Shown: positions 49,303 to 60,344, counted from the stretch's first letter. The stretch is DNA of 64,000 nt from Mesorhizobium sp. ES1-4 (GCF_020164745.1 NZ_JAIUGV010000007.1:62001-126000); one strand, 5' to 3'. A program made the numbers and translations. The notes: generated from the sequence alone by a model not told the origin.

Positions 49303-50166
49303 GTGAGCGCGTCCGAGCCAACCATTCCGGCTGCCGAAAGGCGCTGGGCATGGCGGCCGTACGCGCTCGCAATGCCGGCGCTGGTCCTGCTCCTGGCGGT
49401 GATCGGCTATCCGCTGCTCACCATCGTCCTGCGCAGCCTGTCGGAACCACAGTGGGGCCTTCAGAACTATATCTGGTTCTTCAGCGCGCCGATCAATCTC
49501 ACCGTGCTCCAGCGGACCTTCGTCATTTCGACGTGGGTCACGCTGGTGTGCGTGGTCTCAGCCTATCCCTACGCCTATCTGATGACCGCGGTCGGACCCC
49601 GCATTCGGCTGGTGCTGATGCTGTGCGTGCTGATCCCGTTTTGGGTGAGCGGCGTGGTGCGCACCTTGTCCTGGGTGATCCTGCTCCAGGATTCGGGCGT
49701 CATCAACTCGATCCTGCGGTCGTTCGGGCTCGGTGGCGTTCGGCTGATCCGGACCCAGACCGGCGTGGTCATCGGCATGGCGCAGGTTCTTTTGCCTTTC
49801 ATGATCCTGCCGCTCTATTCGGTCATGAAAGGCATCGATCTCAGGCTGATGCGCGCGGCGCAAAGTCTTGGCGCGCGACCGTTCCGCGCCTTCTTCACCA
49901 TCTACCTTCCGCTGTCGCTGCCGGGCGTCTATGCCGGGGCGATCATCGTCTTCATCCTGGCGCTCGGCTTCTACATCACACCGGCTTTGCTCGGCGGCCC
50001 GCGTTCGACCATGCTTTCCACCCTGGTGCAAACACAAGTGCTAAGCCTGCTGCAATGGGGCAGGGGCGGCGCGATGGGCGTGGTGCTATTGGTCGTGACC
50101 TTCGTGCTGCTGGCACTTGCCGCGCCCGTGATGCGATCCAGGTATCGGGAAGCGGGGCGGCGCTAA
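49303..50166 (+). CDS. ABC transporter permease (PotB/PotH-like)
   Basis: A 287-residue inner-membrane permease with six transmembrane helices. The EAA-type cytoplasmic loop is 'MRAAQSLGARPFRAFFTIYLPLSLPGVYAGAII' (about 184-216). GTG 49303 starts MSASEPTIPAAERR; the gene follows the binding-protein gene by 21 bp and ends at the base before the second permease's ATG. It pairs with the next gene in a PotABCD-type importer. Confidence 0.92.
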   Translation: MSASEPTIPAAERRWAWRPYALAMPALVLLLAVIGYPLLTIVLRSLSEPQWGLQNYIWFFSAPINLTVLQRTFVISTWVTLVCVVSAYPYAYLMTAVGPRIRLVLMLCVLIPFWVSGVVRTLSWVILLQDSGVINSILRSFGLGGVRLIRTQTGVVIGMAQVLLPFMILPLYSVMKGIDLRLMRAAQSLGARPFRAFFTIYLPLSLPGVYAGAIIVFILALGFYITPALLGGPRSTMLSTLVQTQVLSLLQWGRGGAMGVVLLVVTFVLLALAAPVMRSRYREAGRR

Positions 50167-50964
50167 ATGGAGATGAAGCCGCTCACGCGCGCCGTCCTGG
50201 GCCTCGTCTGCCTGCTGGTGGCGATATGGCTGGTGGCGCCGACGCTGGTCGTGGTGCCGATGTCGTTCAACGAGAACAAGTCGCTGGCGTTTCCGCCGCA
50301 GGGCTTCTCCTGGCAATGGTACCAGAACTTCGTCACCAACCCGGATTGGTCGAACAGCTTCCTCAATTCCCTGAAGGTCGCCTCGATCGTCGCGGTGCTG
50401 GCAACGGTGCTCGGCACGCTTGCCGCCTTCGGTCTCGACCGCATGAAAGCGCGGCCGGCGAACCTTTTGCGCATGCTGATCTTGACGCCGATGGTGGTGC
50501 CGGGCGTGGTGCTGGCCATCGGCATCTACGCGGTCTATCTCGATACGCGGCTTGTCGGCACGCTGCTCGGCTTCGTGCTCGCCCACACCATCCTTGCGCT
50601 GCCCTTCGTGCTGATTGCCGTCTCGGCCAATCTCGAAGTGTTCGACAGGCGCCTCGAGACAGCGGCTGCGAGCCTGGGCGCCAACGCGCTCACCACCTTC
50701 CGCACGGTGACGCTGCCGCTGATCGCGCCCGGCGTGCTGTCGGGCCTGCTGTTCGCCTTCGCCACCTCCTTCGACGAGATCGTCGTGTCGCTGTTCATCA
50801 CCAATCCCTATCTCAAGACATTGCCGGTGCAGATCTTCGCCTCCATCACGCGCGACGCCGACCCGACGGTCGCGGCCGTCGGCACGATCCTGCTGTTTGC
50901 CACCACCATCCTGATCGGCGGCGGCATGCTTCTTCTTGGCCGTGAGCGGAAAGGACGCCAATGA
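50167..50964 (+). CDS. ABC transporter permease (PotC/PotI-like)
   Basis: A 265-residue permease with six helices and the EAA loop 'LETAAASLGANALTTFRTVTLPLIAPGVLSGLLFAF' (about 162-197). The N-terminus 'WLVAPTLVVVPMSFNENKSLAFPPQGFSWQWYQNF' is typical of PotC. ATG 50167 directly abuts the previous stop. The stop codon at 50962-50964 overlaps the ATPase ATG (ATGA). Confidence 0.92.
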   Translation: MEMKPLTRAVLGLVCLLVAIWLVAPTLVVVPMSFNENKSLAFPPQGFSWQWYQNFVTNPDWSNSFLNSLKVASIVAVLATVLGTLAAFGLDRMKARPANLLRMLILTPMVVPGVVLAIGIYAVYLDTRLVGTLLGFVLAHTILALPFVLIAVSANLEVFDRRLETAAASLGANALTTFRTVTLPLIAPGVLSGLLFAFATSFDEIVVSLFITNPYLKTLPVQIFASITRDADPTVAAVGTILLFATTILIGGGMLLLGRERKGRQ

Positions 50965-52121
50965 ACCCGGGACAGGAAAACAGGGGGAACCCGGGACAGG
51001 AAAACATGGGGAACCCGGGACAGGAAAGCAGGGGCGCGGCGATCGATCTCAGGGCGATCAGCAAGGCCTATGGCAGTTTCAAGGCGCTGGACGGCGTGTC
51101 GCTGCGCATCGAGGCCGGCGAGTTCATGACGCTGCTCGGGCCAAGCGGCTCCGGCAAGACGACGACGCTCAATGTCGTCGCCGGTTTCACCGAGGCCAGT
51201 TCCGGCGCGCTGGAAGTGGGCGGCAGGAGCGTCGTCGGCGTGCCGGCGCACAAGCGCAATATCGGCGTTGTCTTCCAGCATTACGCCCTGTTCCCGCACA
51301 TGACGGTGAGCCGCAACGTCGCCTATCCGCTCGCTCTGCGCGGTGTCGCCGGAGCCGAGCGCGAACGCCGCGTGCGCCAGGCGCTCGACATGGTCAAGAT
51401 GGCGGATTTCGGCCACCGCTTTCCCAGCGAGCTTTCGGGCGGCCAGCAGCAGCGCGTGGCGCTGGCCCGCGCCATCGTCTTCGATCCGCCGCTGCTGTTG
51501 ATGGACGAGCCGCTCGGCGCGCTCGACAAGAAACTGCGCGAATGGCTGCAGCTCGAAATCAAGCGCATCCACCGCGAACTCGGCACCACATTCGTCTATG
51601 TGACGCACGATCAGGAGGAGGCACTGGTGCTGTCGGACCGCATCGCCGTGTTCAACCGGGGCCGCATCGAGCAGATCGGCACCGGGCGCGAGCTGTATGA
51701 CGAGCCGGCGACGCTGTTCGTCGGCAAGTTCATCGGCGATTCCACCGTGCTGCGCGGGGCCGCCGCCATTTCCGGCGGGGAGACGGCGATCGAAATAGCG
51801 GGCCAGAAGGTGGCGACCCCCCGGCGCCTTGCCAATGGCGGCAGGCCGGTCATGCTGCTGCGGCCCGAAAAGCTGGCGCTCGTCCGCCGTGGCGCCAGCG
51901 GCGATGGCCGCAACCGGCTCACGGGGCGCATCGGCGAGGCCATCTATCTCGGCTCCGGTTCCAAATACGAGGTTGATCTGGCCGACGGCTCGAAAGCCAT
52001 CGTGCGCTCGACGCTGGAAGCAGACAGTTTCGCCATAGGAGACGAGGTCGAGGTGTTGTTCGCGGGCGCCGACGTGAAGTTGCTCGCCGACGACGACAAG
52101 GCCGATCTGTCGCTTACCTGA
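50961..52121 (+). CDS. ABC transporter ATP-binding protein (PotA-like) with tandem-repeat N-terminus
   Basis: A 386-residue ATPase. After an unusual N-terminal extension of three repeats (NPGQENRG, NPGQENMG, NPGQESRG; residues 2-25) the protein is a standard PotA: 'IDLRAISKAYGSFKALDGVSL', Walker A 'GPSGSGKTTTL', Q-loop 'VFQHYALFPHMTV', signature 'LSGGQQQRVALARAI', Walker B 'LLLMDEPLGALD', then a TOBE-type C-terminal domain (about 270-386). The ATG overlaps the permease stop by 4 bp. Whether translation uses this ATG or the internal ATG 51006 is unclear. Confidence 0.9.
   Translation: MNPGQENRGNPGQENMGNPGQESRGAAIDLRAISKAYGSFKALDGVSLRIEAGEFMTLLGPSGSGKTTTLNVVAGFTEASSGALEVGGRSVVGVPAHKRNIGVVFQHYALFPHMTVSRNVAYPLALRGVAGAERERRVRQALDMVKMADFGHRFPSELSGGQQQRVALARAIVFDPPLLLMDEPLGALDKKLREWLQLEIKRIHRELGTTFVYVTHDQEEALVLSDRIAVFNRGRIEQIGTGRELYDEPATLFVGKFIGDSTVLRGAAAISGGETAIEIAGQKVATPRRLANGGRPVMLLRPEKLALVRRGASGDGRNRLTGRIGEAIYLGSGSKYEVDLADGSKAIVRSTLEADSFAIGDEVEVLFAGADVKLLADDDKADLSLT
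50964..51035 (+). repeat. three tandem 24-bp units encoding the PotA N-terminus
   Basis: Units 50964-50987, 50988-51011 and 51012-51035 share AACCCGGGACAGGAAAACA with small differences; each encodes NPGQEN/S-R/M-G. Because 24 is divisible by three, copy-number change would keep frame. No similar extension is known to me in PotA proteins. Confidence 0.95.
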
Positions 52122-52124
52122 ACC

Positions 52125-52173
52125 CTCTTTGTTTCAACGCGATTCCGGACGGAAAGCCGCTTCCTGAATTGCC
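52125..52173. repeat. truncated copy 4 of the palindromic intergenic repeat
   Basis: CTCTTTGTTTCAACGCGATTCCGGACGGAAAGCCGCTTCCTGAATTGCCC preserves only the inner half of the repeat found at 37933-38038. It lies within the polyamine operon between the ATPase and the oxidase genes. Confidence 0.7.
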
Positions 52174-52191
52174 CATCGAAAGCAGTCCGCA

Positions 52192-53577
52192 ATGCAAGCA
52201 GAGCACAATGGCGACGTGTCGTTCTGGTATGCCGATATCGGGGGCGTGCCGGCCTATCGGCCCTCCCTGCCGGGCGACATCGAAGCCGATGTCTGCATTG
52301 TCGGCGCCGGCTACACCGGCCTGTGGACCGCCTATTATTTGAAGAAGGCGCAGCCTGCGCTGCGCATCGCCATGGTCGAGAAGGAGTTCGCCGGCTTCGG
52401 CGCTTCGGGCCGCAATGGCGGCTGGCTGTCGGGCGGCTTCAGCTGGTCGCGCGAGAAATACGCAAAGACCTCGTCGCGCGGCGCCGTGATCGACATGCAA
52501 CGCGCCATGTCCGGCACGGTCGATGAGGTGATCGCGGTGACGGAAGCCGAGGGCATCGATGCCGATATCCGCCGTGTCGACAACATCACCGTTGCCACCA
52601 ACGCCGCGCAATTGCAGCGCGCCAGGGCCGAATACGAGGAGCTGCTGGACTGGGAAATGCCGCCGGAGCGGCTGGCTTTCCTCGACGCGCGGGAGGCGCG
52701 CCAGCGCATCGCCATCGACAAGGTGCTGGGCGCTTTCGTCGTGCGCAACGTCGCCCGTGTCCAGCCGGCCAAGCTGGTCCAGGGTCTGGCGGCCGCGGTC
52801 GCTCGGCTCGGCGTGCCGATCTACGAGCAGACGCAGGTGCTGGCGATCGAGAAGGGCAAGGTCACCACCACCAGGGGCATCGTGCGGGCGCAAAAGATCG
52901 TCCGCGCCACCGAGGGATTCACGGCGGGTATTCCCGGCTACGAGCGTCTCTGGCTGCCGCTGAACAGCGCCATCGTGGTGACCGAGAAGCTGCCGCAGGA
53001 ACTCTGGGACGCGATCGGCTGGAACGGCTACGAGGTGCTGGGCGACGCGGCGCACACCTATTGCTACGCGCAGCGCACGCGCGAAGGCCGCATCGCCATG
53101 GGCGGCCGCGGCGTGCCCTATCGCTTCGGCTCGCGCACCGATGTGCGCGGCCGGACCCAGCAGGCGACCATCGACCAGTTGCATGAGGTGCTGACGAGGC
53201 TGTTGCCGCAGACCAAGGGCGTGCGTCTCGACCATGCCTGGTGCGGCACGCTCGGCGTGCCGCGCGACTGGTGCACCACGTCGGGCTTCGACCGTGAGAG
53301 CGGCATCGGGTGGGCCGGCGGCTATGTCGGGCTCGGCGTCTCGAGCTCCAACCTTTCCGGCCGCACCTTGCGCGACCTGGTGCTCGGCCACGACACCGAG
53401 CTGACCCGGCTGCCCTGGGTCAACCGCACGGTCAAGAAATGGGAGCCGGAGCCGCTGCGCTGGCTCGGCGTCCACACCATGTACCAGCTCTATCGCATCG
53501 CCGACCGGCGTGAAGCAAACGCCTTGGGCCGGACCTCACGCCTGGCGGCTTTTGCCGATCGGCTGACCGGACACTGA
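52192..53577 (+). CDS. FAD-dependent oxidase (PuuB / gamma-glutamylputrescine oxidase-like)
   Basis: A 461-residue flavoprotein. The dinucleotide-binding motif is 'DVCIVGAGYTGLWTAYYLKK' (about 33-52), followed by 'VEKEFAGFGASGRNGGWLSGGF', the R-N-G-G block typical of DAO enzymes near PuuB. C-terminal 'GYVGLGVSSSNLSGRTLRDLVLGHDTELTRLPWVNRTVKKWEPEPLRWLGV' closes the FAD domain. In this operon it likely oxidises an imported polyamine or its gamma-glutamyl derivative. ATG 52192; its start lies 70 bp after the ATPase, with a repeat remnant in the gap. Confidence 0.88.
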   Translation: MQAEHNGDVSFWYADIGGVPAYRPSLPGDIEADVCIVGAGYTGLWTAYYLKKAQPALRIAMVEKEFAGFGASGRNGGWLSGGFSWSREKYAKTSSRGAVIDMQRAMSGTVDEVIAVTEAEGIDADIRRVDNITVATNAAQLQRARAEYEELLDWEMPPERLAFLDAREARQRIAIDKVLGAFVVRNVARVQPAKLVQGLAAAVARLGVPIYEQTQVLAIEKGKVTTTRGIVRAQKIVRATEGFTAGIPGYERLWLPLNSAIVVTEKLPQELWDAIGWNGYEVLGDAAHTYCYAQRTREGRIAMGGRGVPYRFGSRTDVRGRTQQATIDQLHEVLTRLLPQTKGVRLDHAWCGTLGVPRDWCTTSGFDRESGIGWAGGYVGLGVSSSNLSGRTLRDLVLGHDTELTRLPWVNRTVKKWEPEPLRWLGVHTMYQLYRIADRREANALGRTSRLAAFADRLTGH

Positions 53578-53636
53578 AAGCATTCGAGCAGGATTTGTAA
53601 CGGTTTCCGTCAGCAATCGCGCCGAACCGTATGACG

Positions 53637-54446
53637 CTACAACTGGCGATCGATGGGGGTCTCGGATCCCGGCTTGTGGATGAAAGCCGCACCCAGGATC
53701 GGGCCTGGCAGGCCATCCTTGCCGACCGACTGCAGAAGCACGGCGCAGCCGCCCTTCTTGGTGATCTCGCTCAGCGGCAATTCGTAGCGCTGCGCCTTGC
53801 CGTGCCACATGCCGGCGGTCTGTATTCCGGTGACCGCGTTCCAATAGGTCATCTTGCGGCCGGTGTTCTCCCCCTGGCCGATCTTGACTGTCTGCGGCGC
53901 CTCGAAATAGACGATGACGACATGGGCGTCGTTCGGGCCGGTGCCGGCATCGCCGGTGTCGATGATCACGCGGTCGCCGGTGCGGCTGACCCTGACAGCG
54001 ACGCGCATGCCTTCGCCGCCGCGGGCCATGCGGGAAAGCGCGCCGTCGACCTCGCCGCGATTGGCGCCGTTGACATGCATGCGGCCGTTCAGCACGGCCT
54101 GCGGCGTATAGACGGACCGGCTGCCGAAATAGCGCATATAGTCATATTGCCGCTCGGTGTTTTCCTTGCGGCTCAGCGTGTCCTTCCAGCCGAGATAGTC
54201 CCAGTAGTCGACGTGATAGGCGAGCGCGACAAGGTCTTGCCTGGCGGCGAGTTCGGCGAAGAACGCATCCGCCGGCGGGCAGGAACTGCAGCCCTGGCTG
54301 GTGAACAGTTCGACCACGCCGAGCGGCCGGTCGGGCTGGGGCTTGTCAGCCTGGACCTTTTCGGGCTCGCTGGCATGGCCAGCGCCGGCAAAAGCCGACA
54401 AGGCCAGCGCCAAGGCTGCCAGCCACAGTGATCTCCGCGAGGCCAT
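53637..54446 (-). CDS. DUF1223 thioredoxin-like secreted protein
   Basis: A 269-residue exported protein. Signal peptide about 1-24 (MASRRSLWLAALALALSAFA GAG). The DUF1223 core begins 'GVVELFTSQGCSSCPPADAFFAELAAR', in which Cys-x-x-Cys sits in a thioredoxin-like fold; 'ALAYHVDYWDYLGWKDTLSRKENTERQYDYMRYFGSRSVYTPQAVLNGR' follows. Widespread in rhizobia, probably a periplasmic redox protein; substrate unknown. ATG 54446 is used; ATG 54452 would add two residues. Confidence 0.87.
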   Translation of the reverse strand: MASRRSLWLAALALALSAFAGAGHASEPEKVQADKPQPDRPLGVVELFTSQGCSSCPPADAFFAELAARQDLVALAYHVDYWDYLGWKDTLSRKENTERQYDYMRYFGSRSVYTPQAVLNGRMHVNGANRGEVDGALSRMARGGEGMRVAVRVSRTGDRVIIDTGDAGTGPNDAHVVIVYFEAPQTVKIGQGENTGRKMTYWNAVTGIQTAGMWHGKAQRYELPLSEITKKGGCAVLLQSVGKDGLPGPILGAAFIHKPGSETPIDRQL

Positions 54447-54801
54447 GACCATTCCAATTCCCGCCGGTGATGCCGGCTTTGTTCTGCTTTGCCGAAATAT
54501 GTGGCAGAACGGGAAGTCAACGGGAAGTCACGTTGCGGTGAAATTTTAGCGCGCCGTAACCATGGGGCAAGGCCGCAGTAGGAGTAGCCACTGCATTTCA
54601 GGACGTGGTTCGATTGAGCGGCGGCATCATCCCCATGAGGCAGGTTCTCCTCACCCCCGGCGATCTCCACTGCGAGCGATCTGGACTTTGGGCCGAACCG
54701 GTCAATGCTTTGACGAAGCTTGCCTTAGTCGCCGCGGGAGTAGGGGAGTAGGGGAGTAGGGGAGTAGGGATAGGCTCCCTACTCGCCCGCCGCCTTTGTT
54801 G
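54447..54801. other. non-coding stretch with a short tandem repeat
   Basis: The 355 bp between DUF1223 and acnA hold the probable DUF1223 promoter, an 11-bp direct duplication (CGGGAAGTCAA near 54510-54530), a tandem GGAGTAGG array (54737-54768) and a short hairpin around GAGTAGGGA-TAGGC-TCCCTACTC that may end acnA transcription. No coding frame is convincing. Confidence 0.6.
54737..54768. repeat. tandem array of four 8-bp units GGAGTAGG
   Basis: Four perfect copies of GGAGTAGG (54737-54768) lie 33 bp from the acnA stop codon. Unit length equals that of the unrelated CTCAATTC array at 46548-46603. Confidence 0.95.
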
Positions 54802-57492
<2,691 letters not shown>

Positions 57493-57731
57493 GTGCGATC
57501 CGTCCTTGTCTGTTCAGCCTGAAAGGGAACGGACGCCGATGGCATGCAATCACGCGCAAAGGTGCGGGTACGGCCATTTCCGCTGTCCGTTCCCAAGCAA
57601 CCCGAGCCGTTCAAGGCGGCGCGTGCGCTGGTTCGGCGCTAATTCTGTTCCCGTGCCGACCGCTGGCACGGATGACCCGCATATAGAGAATTTTCCGGAA
57701 TAGTTCTAGACAGTTGCAAAGCAAATTTGTG

Positions 57732-57758
57732 CGATGCGGCAGCGGCCGTGCCGCATCG
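57732..57758. promoter_or_regulatory. palindrome between acnA and ccmA
   Basis: CGATGCGGCA (57732-57741) and TGCCGCATCG (57749-57758) are perfect 10-bp inverse complements around GCGGCCG. It lies 20 bp upstream of ccmA and may be an operator or an RNA hairpin in the ccmA leader. No regulator is assigned. Confidence 0.5.
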
Positions 57759-57777
57759 TTGCAAGGACAGGGACGGG

Positions 57778-58386
57778 ATGCGGCTGATCGCCGAAAATCT
57801 GGGCGGCGAGCGCGGCGGCGAGGCGGTGTTTTCCGGCATCGGGTTCGCGTTGGAGGCCGGGCAGGCGCTGGTCGTGACCGGGCCGAACGGTTCGGGCAAA
57901 TCAACCTTGCTCAGGGTGGTCGCCGGGCTGCTTCCGAAAGCCGAGGGCCGCCTGCTGCTCGAAGGCGGCGGCGACGAATTCCCGTCGATCGCCTCGGCCT
58001 GCCACTATCTCGGCCATCAGAACGCGATGAAGACGGCGCTGAGCGTGGCCGAGAATTTGCGCTTCTGGCGGGAGTTCCATGGCGAAGGCCGGCTCGATGT
58101 CGAGGAGGCGCTGGAAACGGTCGGGCTGGGCGGCATCGGCCATCTGCCGTTCGGCTATCTCTCGACCGGACAGCGGCGACGCGCGGCGATCGCCAAGCTG
58201 CTGGTCAGCCACCGGCCGCTGTGGCTGCTGGACGAGCCGACGGCAGGATTGGACAAGGCTTCGGAGGGGCGGTTTGCGGGGCTGATGACGACACATCTCG
58301 GAGATGGCGGGATCGTGGTTGCGGCCACGCATCTGCCGCTGGGACTCGACGGCGTTAACGAGCTGCGGATGGGGGGCGCCCGTTGA
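57778..58386 (+). CDS. ccmA: heme exporter ATP-binding protein CcmA
   Basis: A 202-residue ATPase of the cytochrome c maturation system. Walker A 'GPNGSGKSTLL' (about 37-47), signature 'LSTGQRRRAAIAKL' and Walker B 'LWLLDEPTAGLD' are visible; 'HYLGHQNAMKTALSVAENLRFW' is the CcmA hallmark. CcmA with CcmB releases holo-CcmE for heme delivery to apocytochromes. It starts at ATG 57778 after GGGACGGG and is followed by ccmB. Confidence 0.95.
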   Translation: MRLIAENLGGERGGEAVFSGIGFALEAGQALVVTGPNGSGKSTLLRVVAGLLPKAEGRLLLEGGGDEFPSIASACHYLGHQNAMKTALSVAENLRFWREFHGEGRLDVEEALETVGLGGIGHLPFGYLSTGQRRRAAIAKLLVSHRPLWLLDEPTAGLDKASEGRFAGLMTTHLGDGGIVVAATHLPLGLDGVNELRMGGAR

Positions 58387-58450
58387 TGTCGATACTCCAC
58401 GGCGCCTTCCTCCGCCTGAGAGGGAGGCCTGGGCGCAGGCATGTCAAACC

Positions 58451-59116
58451 ATGCTAGCCCTCTTCGCACGCGACATCCGTCTTTCGATCCGCGCCGGCGG
58501 CGGCGCATTGACTGGCGTCATCTTCTTCCTCGCCGTCATCGCCACCATTCCCTTCGGCGTCGGGCCGGACCTGAAGCTGCTTTCCCGCATCGGCCCGGCG
58601 ATCCTGTGGATCGGCGCGCTGCTTGCCTGCCTGCTTGGGCTCGACAGGCTGTTCCAGGCCGACCGCGAGGATGGCTCGCTCGATCTGCTGGTCCTCGGCA
58701 ACGACCGGCACATGCTGGCGCTGACGGTGCTGGTGAAATGCATCGCGCATTGGGCGGGCAGCGTCTTGCCGCTGGTGGTCGCCGCGCCCCTGCTCGGCCT
58801 GTTCATGAACATGGAGCCGTTGGCGATCGGCGCCACGGCGCTGACGCTTCTGGTCGGCACGCCAGCGATCACCTTCATCGGTGCCGTGGGCGCGGCGGTG
58901 GCAGTGGCGCTGCCGCGTGGCGGGCTCCTGATTTCGGTGCTTGTGCTGCCATTGACCATCCCTGTGCTGATCTTCGGCGTTTCGGCGAGCTATGGCGCGA
59001 CGGCCAATCCCGATCCTTTCCTGCAGCCCTTCCTCATTCTTGCCGCGCTGACGCTGTTTCTTGGTGTGCTGGGCCCTGTCTCGGCGGCGCTGGCGCTGCG
59101 CCATGGTACGGATTGA
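58451..59116 (+). CDS. ccmB: heme exporter protein CcmB
   Basis: A 221-residue inner-membrane protein with six helices. 'LFARDIRLSIRAGGGALTGVIFFL' opens it, and 'LVLPLTIPVLIFGVSASYGA' and 'LAALTLFLGVLGPVSAALALRH' near the C-terminus are typical of CcmB. It forms the membrane part of the CcmAB complex. ATG 58451 lies 64 bp after ccmA. Contrary to the usual order ccmABCDG, no ccmC follows: only 133 bp lie between this gene and ccmD. Confidence 0.95.
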   Translation: MLALFARDIRLSIRAGGGALTGVIFFLAVIATIPFGVGPDLKLLSRIGPAILWIGALLACLLGLDRLFQADREDGSLDLLVLGNDRHMLALTVLVKCIAHWAGSVLPLVVAAPLLGLFMNMEPLAIGATALTLLVGTPAITFIGAVGAAVAVALPRGGLLISVLVLPLTIPVLIFGVSASYGATANPDPFLQPFLILAALTLFLGVLGPVSAALALRHGTD

Positions 59117-59249
59117 TGTGGCCGCGCAGGTCTGAAGACCGCGGCGCGGCGGCCGATTGCGCGGGCCGTGGCGCGAGGCTAAGGGAAGTCATGATCGAAC
59201 GCAGCGAACGGATCGGGTTGGCGAGCGGCATGCCAGGGAGGCAGCCGGC

Positions 59250-59423
59250 ATGAGCCCGCACGCACTCTACGTCACCGCCGCCTATGCCATCACCGCGGTG
59301 GTGCTGGCCGGGTTGATCGGCTGGATCCTGCTCGACCAGCGGGCGCGCAAGCGCGAACTCGCCGAACTGGAGGCGGCCGGCGTGCGCCGCCGTTCCGACA
59401 AGGCGGGGACAGCAAAGCCGTGA
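59250..59423 (+). CDS. ccmD: heme exporter protein CcmD
   Basis: A 57-residue membrane peptide: 'YVTAAYAITAVVLAGLIGWILLDQRARKRELAELEAAGVRRR' with one transmembrane helix (about 8-29) and a charged cytoplasmic helix, the classic CcmD pattern. CcmD stabilises the CcmABCD-CcmE complex. ATG 59250 overlaps a preceding stop (ATGA), the coupling expected if a ccmC frame normally ended here. Its own stop overlaps ccmG (GTGA). Confidence 0.92.
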   Translation: MSPHALYVTAAYAITAVVLAGLIGWILLDQRARKRELAELEAAGVRRRSDKAGTAKP

Positions 59424-59998
59424 GCAGCGAAACGGAAACACCGACGCCCCGCCGGCGCCTGTTCGTCTTCTTGCCGCTGCTGGTCTTCCTCGGCCTGGCG
59501 GGGCTGTTCCTGTCGCAACTGTTGTCGGGACGCGATGTCTCGGAAGTGCCCTCGGCCCTGATCGGGCTGGCGGCGCCACGGACCAGCCTGCCGCCCTTGG
59601 AGGGCAGCAACCTGCCGGGGCTCGATTCGAAAGCCTTCGCCGGCAAGGTAACGCTGGTCAACGTGTTTGCATCATGGTGCGCGCCGTGCCGGGAAGAGCA
59701 CCCGGTGCTGCTGGCGCTGGCCCAGGACAAGCGCTTCGTCATGGCGGCGCTGAACTACAAGGACCGGCCGGAAAACGCCCGCCGCTTCCTTGGCGACCTC
59801 GGCAATCCGTTCCAGGCGATCGGCGTCGACGAAGCCGGCCGCACGGCGATCGACTGGGGTGTCTATGGCGTGCCGGAAACCTTCGTCATCGGCAAGGACG
59901 GCAAGATTGCCTACAAGCATGTCGGCCCGCTGACGGCTGAGTCCGCCAAGGAGCTTCTGTTGCCGCAGATCGACAAGGCGCTCGCAGCGCCCGGATGA
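59420..59998 (+). CDS. ccmG: thiol:disulfide interchange protein CcmG/DsbE
   Basis: A 192-residue periplasmic thioredoxin-like protein anchored by one N-terminal helix (about 14-33). The active site is 'NVFASWCAPCREEHP' (WCxxC, Cys81 and Cys84 approximately), followed by 'FVMAALNYKDRPENARRFL' and 'YGVPETFVIGKDGKIAYKHVGPL' with the cis-Pro. It reduces apocytochrome c cysteines. GTG 59420 overlaps the ccmD stop codon. Confidence 0.95.
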   Translation: MSSETETPTPRRRLFVFLPLLVFLGLAGLFLSQLLSGRDVSEVPSALIGLAAPRTSLPPLEGSNLPGLDSKAFAGKVTLVNVFASWCAPCREEHPVLLALAQDKRFVMAALNYKDRPENARRFLGDLGNPFQAIGVDEAGRTAIDWGVYGVPETFVIGKDGKIAYKHVGPLTAESAKELLLPQIDKALAAPG

Positions 59999-60000
59999 CG

Positions 60001-60165
60001 CGGCGGCGCCCCTCATCCGGCCGCTACGCAGCCACCTTCTCCCCGAGGGGAGAAGAAACAGGGGCGTTGGTGCAACTTAGCTCCTCTCCCCTCGGGGAGA
60101 GGTCGGATTGCCTGAATTGCTTTTGCAATTCGGTTCGGCAATCCGGGTGAGGGCAGTGGCTGCTG
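60001..60165. repeat. composite intergenic repeat after ccmG
   Basis: Contains GCCCCTCATCCGG, CACCTTCTCCCCGAGGGGAG, a second inverted CTCCTCTCCCCTCGGGGAGAGG and AATTGCTTTTGCAATTCGG hairpins, mixed as in other rhizobial mosaic elements in this window. It fills the gap between ccmG and the convergent DUF1127 gene and may act as a bidirectional terminator. Confidence 0.8.
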
Positions 60166-60176
60166 CTCTGAAAAGC

Positions 60177-60344
60177 TCAGCCGTAGATCTGCTTGTGGAT
60201 CTGGTAGAGCATTTCCGAACGGTCGGCGCGCATGTCAGCCAGGTCGCGGCTGGAAAAGCTGTCGATTTCGGCGACAAGGCGGTTGTAGTGCTTGCGCTTG
60301 GCGATGCTGGTGCGAGCGCGGGTCATGAGATCGCTGAAGATCAT
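60177..60344 (-). CDS. DUF1127 small protein
   Basis: A 55-residue protein that begins MIFSDLMTRARTSIAKRKHY and continues 'NRLVAEIDSFSSRDLADMRADRSEMLYQIHKQIYG'. The 'R...L..l..R.L.D...dR.di' pattern is the DUF1127 core (YjiS-like), an Arg-rich small protein of alphaproteobacteria, implicated in RNA-binding and phosphate or stress physiology in some species. ATG 60344. An inverted repeat lies about 75-115 bp upstream. Confidence 0.88.
   Translation of the reverse strand: MIFSDLMTRARTSIAKRKHYNRLVAEIDSFSSRDLADMRADRSEMLYQIHKQIYG

Noticed and set aside
52114..53475. 453-codon minus-strand frame opposite the PuuB-like oxidase
   Set aside because: Shadow of a clear flavoprotein gene that fits its operon; no independent start signal or motif.
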